This document shows, piece by piece, positions 60,033 through 64,000 of a stretch of 64,000 bases of DNA. The stretch comes from Pseudolabrys sp. (lineage in GTDB: Bacteria; Pseudomonadota; Alphaproteobacteria; Rhizobiales; Xanthobacteraceae), in contig JAHCKG010000017.1 of NCBI GenBank assembly GCA_026125895.1, positions 1-64,000 of the forward strand, written 5' to 3'. Numbering within the stretch: position 1 is the first letter of the stretch; each line of letters begins with the position of its first letter. Both the position numbers and the translations under genes were made by a program. Below the pieces are notes generated by a model. The model saw only the letters and a program-made list of their open reading frames with translations. It did no database searches and was not told the origin of the DNA.

Positions 60033-61262
60033 TCAAGCCGGGAATTTCGGCTTGGCGTCGGCGAACTTCGCCGGCAGGATCACCTTGATGTCGTTGCCCT
60101 GCACCTGCGTGCCGCACGGCGCGGCGCCCTGGTTCTGGCCATCGACGAACTTGGTCGGTCCGTAGGGCATGATGTGCTCGGCCCAGGTCGAACTCGCCAG
60201 CGCCGCGGTGAGCTTGGCGCGATCGGCCGAGCCCGCCCGCTCCAGCGCGTCGGCGACGAGACCAATCGAGGCGTAGTTCAGATAGACCTCGTAGGTGAAG
60301 AACTGGCCCTTGGCTTCGACCTTCTTCTTCAGCGCCTGCGCCTTGTCGCTCAACGGATTGAACCAGTGATTGCAATCCATGATGCCGTTGGCGGCTTCCG
60401 GGAATTCCTTGACGAACTTGTAGGACGATGCCGCGCCGCCGAGCACCGAGTAGATGCCCTTCGGCTTCACCTGCTGCTGCTGCATGGTGCGGGCGAGCAG
60501 GACGTACTCGTTGTAGTAGTTCGCCGGAATGACGAGATCCGGGTTCTGCGCCTTGATCTTCAGCACGATGGTGTTGAAGTCGCGCGTCGGCGTCGGATGG
60601 CCGATGGTCTCGAGCACCTGGAAGCCTTTCGCCGGCAGCTTCTCGTTGAGGAGCTTGGCGAGGCCCGCGCCGAACAGCGAGTCCTCATGCACGATCATCA
60701 CCGTCTTGGCCGGCTTGCCGGCAGCATCGTTGATGGCGATGAGGTTATCGAGCGCCGTATTGGCGATGACGCCGAAGCCCGGACCGAACCGGAAGGTGTT
60801 CTTGAGGCCGCGCGTCATGATGTTGTCGGCCACGCCGACATCGACGACGTAAGGCAGATCGTAACGCGCCGCCGCCTGCGTGGTAGCGAGACAAATGCCC
60901 GAGGCGTAGCCGCCGACGATGCAGGCGACGCCCGCCGCGTTCATCTTTTCGACTTCGGCGGTGCCGCCGGCCGGCGTCGATTGCGCGTCGCCCGTCACCG
61001 GATCGAACTTGGCGCCGCCCAGCGCCTTGATGCCGCCGGCGGCGTTGATCTCCTCGATCGCCAGCATGGCGCCGAGCTGGCCCTGCGTGCCGGAGTAAGA
61101 GAGTGCGCCCGTGACCGGCTGCAACACACCGATCTTCACCGCTGCGCCTTGCGCGCGCAGCACGGACGGCATGGCGATGGTGCCGGTGGCGGCCGCGGCC
61201 GCGCCGAGCGCGGTCGAAGCGATGAATTGGCGGCGGTTTAGCGATATCTTCTTGTTCGACAT
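60033..61262 (-). CDS. ABC transporter substrate-binding protein (second Liv system), Tat-like signal
   Basis: This 409-residue binding protein of the type I periplasmic fold carries an N-terminal NRRQFIASTALGAAAAATG with twin arginines, so it may be exported folded by the Tat pathway; the cleavage region is VLRAQGA. Mature features are KIGVLQPVTGALSYSGTQG, MLAIEEINAAGGI and VACIVGGYASGICLATTQAA. It is the first structural gene of the minus-strand run 61262-49990 and lies 15 bases after the GntR/UTRA gene. The ligand is unknown and could be a cyclic amide or a short organic acid given the downstream enzymes. Confidence 0.93.
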   Translation of the reverse strand: MSNKKISLNRRQFIASTALGAAAAATGTIAMPSVLRAQGAAVKIGVLQPVTGALSYSGTQGQLGAMLAIEEINAAGGIKALGGAKFDPVTGDAQSTPAGGTAEVEKMNAAGVACIVGGYASGICLATTQAAARYDLPYVVDVGVADNIMTRGLKNTFRFGPGFGVIANTALDNLIAINDAAGKPAKTVMIVHEDSLFGAGLAKLLNEKLPAKGFQVLETIGHPTPTRDFNTIVLKIKAQNPDLVIPANYYNEYVLLARTMQQQQVKPKGIYSVLGGAASSYKFVKEFPEAANGIMDCNHWFNPLSDKAQALKKKVEAKGQFFTYEVYLNYASIGLVADALERAGSADRAKLTAALASSTWAEHIMPYGPTKFVDGQNQGAAPCGTQVQGNDIKVILPAKFADAKPKFPA

Positions 61263-61277
61263 TTCACTCTCCCCTTT

Positions 61278-62162
61278 TTAACGCGACGGCCGAAGCCCGG
61301 CCGGTTTGGCTTTACTGCGCAGTGTCTTCGTCGTTGTCTTTCTCTGACTGTCACTGTCCCGGCGCATCACCGGCGACCAGGACGAACTGGCGGACGTTTC
61401 CGACCGCACCAGATCGATCTCGAAGGCGTAGCGATCGGGCCGGTACAGCGCGTGCAGATGTTCGACGCCGCGACCGTCGCGGTCGTAAACCACGCGCACC
61501 AGTTCGATGAGCGGCGACCCGGTATGGAGATCGAGCGCCGCGGCCGCATCGGGCCCGGCCAGCACGGCGCTGATGCGCTGGCGCGCATGACCGACCTTGA
61601 CGCCGGCGCGTTCGATCAGGTCGAGCAGCGGACGCGTCGCCAGTTCCTGTTCGGAGAACGTCACCGAGACCTTCTCCGGTACATGCGTCGTCAGATACGA
61701 GAACGGCAGGCCATCGACCGAACGAACGCGCACCGAGCGTTGCAGCAGCTGATCGGCGCCGGCGCCCAGCGCCTCGGCCACCGCGCCTTCGGCCGGCACA
61801 TAGTTGAAATCCAGGAGCCTGACCGCCGTGCGGCGCCCCATATCGGCGAGATTGGCGAGAACGCCGGAAATGTCCGCCGTCATCGGCGCCGGCGCCGGAC
61901 GATAGATCACGCGGGTGCCGGCACTGCGGCGGCGGTCGATCAGCCGCTCGCGTTCGAGCTCGCCGAGCGCCCGGCGCACCGTGACGCGGGAAACACCGTA
62001 CTGAGCCGCCAGTTCGTTCTCGGTCGCCAGTCGGGTGCCGAAGCCGGCCGCGCCGCTCATGATGCGGTCGCGCAAGGTCAGATAGACCTGCTTTGCTTTC
62101 GCTTCGCCGAGCCAGTCGCGCAAGGTCCGGGTGCTCCCTGGAGACGCCCGCATGGCGGCCAT
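61278..62162 (-). CDS. GntR family regulator with UTRA domain (HutC-like)
   Basis: This 294-residue protein has an N-terminal winged helix-turn-helix (residues about 25-90: TLRDRIMSGAAGFGTRLATE, LAAQYGVSRVTVRRALGELE, LIDRRRSAGTRVIYRP) and a C-terminal UTRA effector domain (about 110-270, with VRVRSVDGLPFSYLTTHVP and SPLIELVRVVYDRDGRGVEH). Members sense small metabolites such as urocanate or sugar derivatives. It heads the minus-strand run, and the divergent LeuC-like gene starts 74 bases away, so it probably controls both directions. Confidence 0.93.
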   Translation of the reverse strand: MAAMRASPGSTRTLRDWLGEAKAKQVYLTLRDRIMSGAAGFGTRLATENELAAQYGVSRVTVRRALGELERERLIDRRRSAGTRVIYRPAPAPMTADISGVLANLADMGRRTAVRLLDFNYVPAEGAVAEALGAGADQLLQRSVRVRSVDGLPFSYLTTHVPEKVSVTFSEQELATRPLLDLIERAGVKVGHARQRISAVLAGPDAAAALDLHTGSPLIELVRVVYDRDGRGVEHLHALYRPDRYAFEIDLVRSETSASSSWSPVMRRDSDSQRKTTTKTLRSKAKPAGLRPSR

Positions 62163-62173
62163 CCCTTTACTTG

Positions 62174-62189
62174 GTATTCTTTAGCATAC
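62174..62189 (+). promoter_or_regulatory. Inverted repeat GTAT-N8-ATAC in the GntR-leuC divergent gap
   Basis: GTAT at 62174-62177 pairs with ATAC at 62186-62189, and an 8-base palindrome CAATATTG follows at 62189-62196. The patch is AT-rich in a 74-base divergent gap, so it is the natural place for the promoters and the UTRA-regulator operator. Confidence 0.4.
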
Positions 62190-62236
62190 AATATTGGAGG
62201 CGTCCGGCAAGCCCGAGCTTTGCCCCAATAGTGAGC

Positions 62237-63667
62237 ATGATGATGCACGCCATGAGGCAGCCGCCCCTCACTTTGTTCGACAAGCTGTGGTCCGCACACG
62301 AGATCACGCGCCGTGAGGACGGCGCCGCTCTGCTGTTCGTGGACCGGCACTTCGTGCATGAGGGCTCGTTTCACGGCTTCAGCCAGATCAAGGCGCGCGG
62401 CCGCAAGGTCGCCGAGCCGACCCTCACCTACGGCGTCGCCGATCATTATGTGCCGACGCATCACCGCGAGCAGCCGATCGCCAATCCGGAAATCGCCGAG
62501 ATGGTGCGCAAGCTCGAACAGAACACATCCGACAACGGCGTCACCTTGTTCGGCCTGCGCGACCGCCGCCAGGGCATCGTGCATGTCGTCGGCCCCGAAC
62601 AGGGCCTGACATTGCCGGGCCTGCTGATCGTCTGCGGCGACAGCCACACCTCGACGCACGGCGCCTTCGGCACTTATGCCTTTGGTATCGGCGCGTCGGA
62701 AGTCGCGCATGTGCTGATGACGCAGACGCTCTGGCAGAAGAAGCCGAAGCGCATGCGCATCACGGTGGACGGGCAGACGACCGCCGGCATTGCCGCGAAA
62801 GACATCGCGCTCGCCATCATCGCGCAGATCCATGCCGACGGCGCGCAAGGCCACGCCATCGAATATGCCGGCAGCGCCATCCGCGCGCTGTCGATGGAAG
62901 GCCGCCTCACCCTTTGCAACATGTCGATCGAAGGCGGCGGCCGCTGCGGCATGGTGGCGCCGGACGAGACGACCTTCGCCTACATCAAGGGCCGTCCCTA
63001 TGCACCGCAGGGCGAGTTGTTCGAGCGTGCCGTCGAAGACTGGTCGCACCTGCCCTCCGATGCCGATGCCGAATTCGACCGCGAGGTCAGCCTCGATGCG
63101 GCGGCGATCGCGCCCATCGTCACCTGGGGCACCACGCCCGACGACGCGCTGCCGATCGACGCCACCATTCCCGATCCGGCGCGCGAGGCCGATGAAGCGC
63201 GCGCCAGCTATATCCGCGATGCGCTCGATTACATGGGCGTGCGTCCGGCCCAGAAGCTGACGGATATCGCCATCGACCGCGTATTCATCGGCTCCTGCAC
63301 CAACGCGCGCATCGAGGATCTGCGCGCCGCCGCCGCCGTCCTCGCCGGCCGCCGCAGCAAGGTGCCGGGGCTGGTGTCGCCGGGCTCGACGCTGGTCAAG
63401 CAGCAGGCTGAACAGGAAGGCCTCGACCGCATCTTCACGAATGCCGGATTGGAATGGGTCGACTCCGGCTGTTCGATGTGCGTCGGCATCAATGGCGATC
63501 TGGTGCCGGAAGGCGAACGCTGCGCTTCCACCACGAACCGCAACTTCAAGGGCCGCCAGGGCCGCGGCGCGCGCACGCATCTGATGTCGCCGGCGATGGT
63601 GGCCGCGGCCGCCGTCTCCGGCCATCTCGCCGACGTGCGTCCGCTGCTCGCCGGCCGCAAGGTTTGA
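62237..63667 (+). CDS. leuC: LeuC-like 3-isopropylmalate dehydratase large subunit (paralogue)
   Basis: This 476-residue aconitase-family protein has the three [4Fe-4S] cysteines in FIGSCTNARIEDL and SGCSMCVGI, and the N-terminal LTLFDKLWSAHEI and LLFVDRHFVHE. The region after VHE (GSFHGFSQIKARGRKVAEPT) differs from typical leucine-pathway enzymes, and NMSIEGGGRCGMVAPDE replaces the usual EAGAR form. It may therefore serve a related dicarboxylate such as dimethylmaleate or citraconate. Several in-frame starts exist (ATG at 62237, 62240, 62243, 62252); I use 62237. It is divergent from the GntR/UTRA gene. Confidence 0.88.
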   Translation: MMMHAMRQPPLTLFDKLWSAHEITRREDGAALLFVDRHFVHEGSFHGFSQIKARGRKVAEPTLTYGVADHYVPTHHREQPIANPEIAEMVRKLEQNTSDNGVTLFGLRDRRQGIVHVVGPEQGLTLPGLLIVCGDSHTSTHGAFGTYAFGIGASEVAHVLMTQTLWQKKPKRMRITVDGQTTAGIAAKDIALAIIAQIHADGAQGHAIEYAGSAIRALSMEGRLTLCNMSIEGGGRCGMVAPDETTFAYIKGRPYAPQGELFERAVEDWSHLPSDADAEFDREVSLDAAAIAPIVTWGTTPDDALPIDATIPDPAREADEARASYIRDALDYMGVRPAQKLTDIAIDRVFIGSCTNARIEDLRAAAAVLAGRRSKVPGLVSPGSTLVKQQAEQEGLDRIFTNAGLEWVDSGCSMCVGINGDLVPEGERCASTTNRNFKGRQGRGARTHLMSPAMVAAAAVSGHLADVRPLLAGRKV

Positions 63668-63676
63668 GGCACGATC

Positions 63677-64000
63677 ATGGAGAAATTCACCCGCCTCACC
63701 GCCAAGGCCTGCCCGCTGCCGCAGGCCAATCTCAACACCGACCAGATCCTGCCGGCGCGCTTTCTCAAATGGCCGCGCGAGAAAGGTCTGGGCTCGGTGC
63801 TGTTCCAGGATCTGCGCGTCGATGCCGACGGCAAGCAGGATTCGGATTTCCCGCTTAACCAGACGAAATGGCAGGGCGCGCGGATTCTCGTCGCCGGGCG
63901 CAACTTCGGCGGCGGCTCATCGCGCGAGGCCGCGGTCTATGCCGTCTACGACCACGGCTTCCGCTGCGTGATCGCGCCCTCGTTCGGCGACATCTTCGCG
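63677..64000 (+). CDS. leuD: LeuD-like 3-isopropylmalate dehydratase small subunit (runs off right edge)
   Basis: The first 108 residues are present. The swivel domain is recognisable from QANLNTDQILPARFLK near residue 17, DFPLNQTKWQGARILVAGRN and NFGGGSSREAAVYAVYDHGF. The last differs from the usual NFGCGSSREHAPWAL, matching the paralogue character of the preceding LeuC-like subunit. The ATG at 63677 is nine bases after the LeuC-like stop. The two subunits together form an aconitase-type dehydratase. The gene is cut by the window end. Confidence 0.9.
   Translation, partial: MEKFTRLTAKACPLPQANLNTDQILPARFLKWPREKGLGSVLFQDLRVDADGKQDSDFPLNQTKWQGARILVAGRNFGGGSSREAAVYAVYDHGFRCVIAPSFGDIFA

Noticed and set aside
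1-64000. Mobile elements, tRNA or rRNA genes, prophage or defence islands
   Set aside because: I found no transposase, integrase, terminal repeats, tRNA-like cloverleaf or defence-gene signature on reading both strands; composition is even across the window.

Overview
The window is GC-rich (by eye around 65%), almost fully coding, and built of long same-strand gene runs with overlapping or nearly touching reading frames. Liv-type, TRAP and SsuABC-like transporters, MmgE/PrpD proteins, hydantoinase-like proteins and LeuCD-like dehydratases side by side suggest an alphaproteobacterium, most likely of the order Hyphomicrobiales (Bradyrhizobium/Xanthobacteraceae-like). That assignment is inference from style; there is no rRNA or marker gene. 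I saw no tRNA, rRNA, insertion sequence, integrase, CRISPR array or replication origin. The region reads as a chromosomal catabolic segment.

Layout. (A) 1-6218: a flavin-dependent oxygenase unit on the minus strand (alpha/beta hydrolase, luciferase-like monooxygenase, flavin reductase fused to a Nudix-like domain) with a GAF/PucR regulator, then a DUF1185 protein and an Lrp-type regulator on the plus strand and a RidA protein. (B) 7283-10694: a Liv-type binding protein, an iron-type alcohol dehydrogenase-like protein and an AraC regulator. (C) 10829-29826: a run of 16 plus-strand genes with no gap above 52 bases. In order they are LivH, LivM, LivG, a LivF ATPase fused to a Tm-1-like (UPF0261) domain, a PEP-hydrolase-type TIM barrel, a giant flotillin made of 11-residue repeats, two SRPBCC proteins, a xanthine-dehydrogenase-type molybdenum hydroxylase with its molybdopterin subunit split in two, a MoxR ATPase and a VWA protein (the CoxD/CoxE pair), and then lactonase-type enzymes: amidohydrolase-2, metallo-beta-lactamase fold, and an SMP-30/isochorismatase fusion.

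(D) 29879-39109: a sugar-acid module. An SMP-30 lactonase and a DctPQM TRAP transporter point left; a DeoR regulator, a DUF1537 kinase, a PdxA-type dehydrogenase and a UxaA-type dehydratase point right. The pattern fits import and breakdown of four-carbon or related sugar acids. (E) 39145-44024: two divergent lactonase-like MBL proteins and an SsuABC-type ABC transporter. (F) 44021-49873: two MmgE/PrpD proteins, a short enoyl-CoA hydratase, a carboxymuconolactone-decarboxylase-family protein, an SDR and a GntR/FCD regulator. (G) 49990-62162: a minus-strand run with its own Liv transporter (binding protein, H, M, G, F), an isocitrate-lyase/PEP-mutase family enzyme, HyuB, HyuA, an isochorismatase-like hydrolase and an FAD oxidoreductase, headed by a GntR/UTRA regulator. 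Divergent from it is a LeuC/LeuD-like pair; LeuD runs off the right edge.

The most unusual part is region C. Its contents suggest that a substrate, possibly a heterocycle, is imported, hydroxylated by the split molybdenum enzyme, and the resulting lactone or amide opened by the hydrolases at the end. The Tm-1-like/TIM-barrel pair and the flotillin have no obvious place in such a pathway and are the best candidates for something undescribed. The substrate cannot be read from the sequence.
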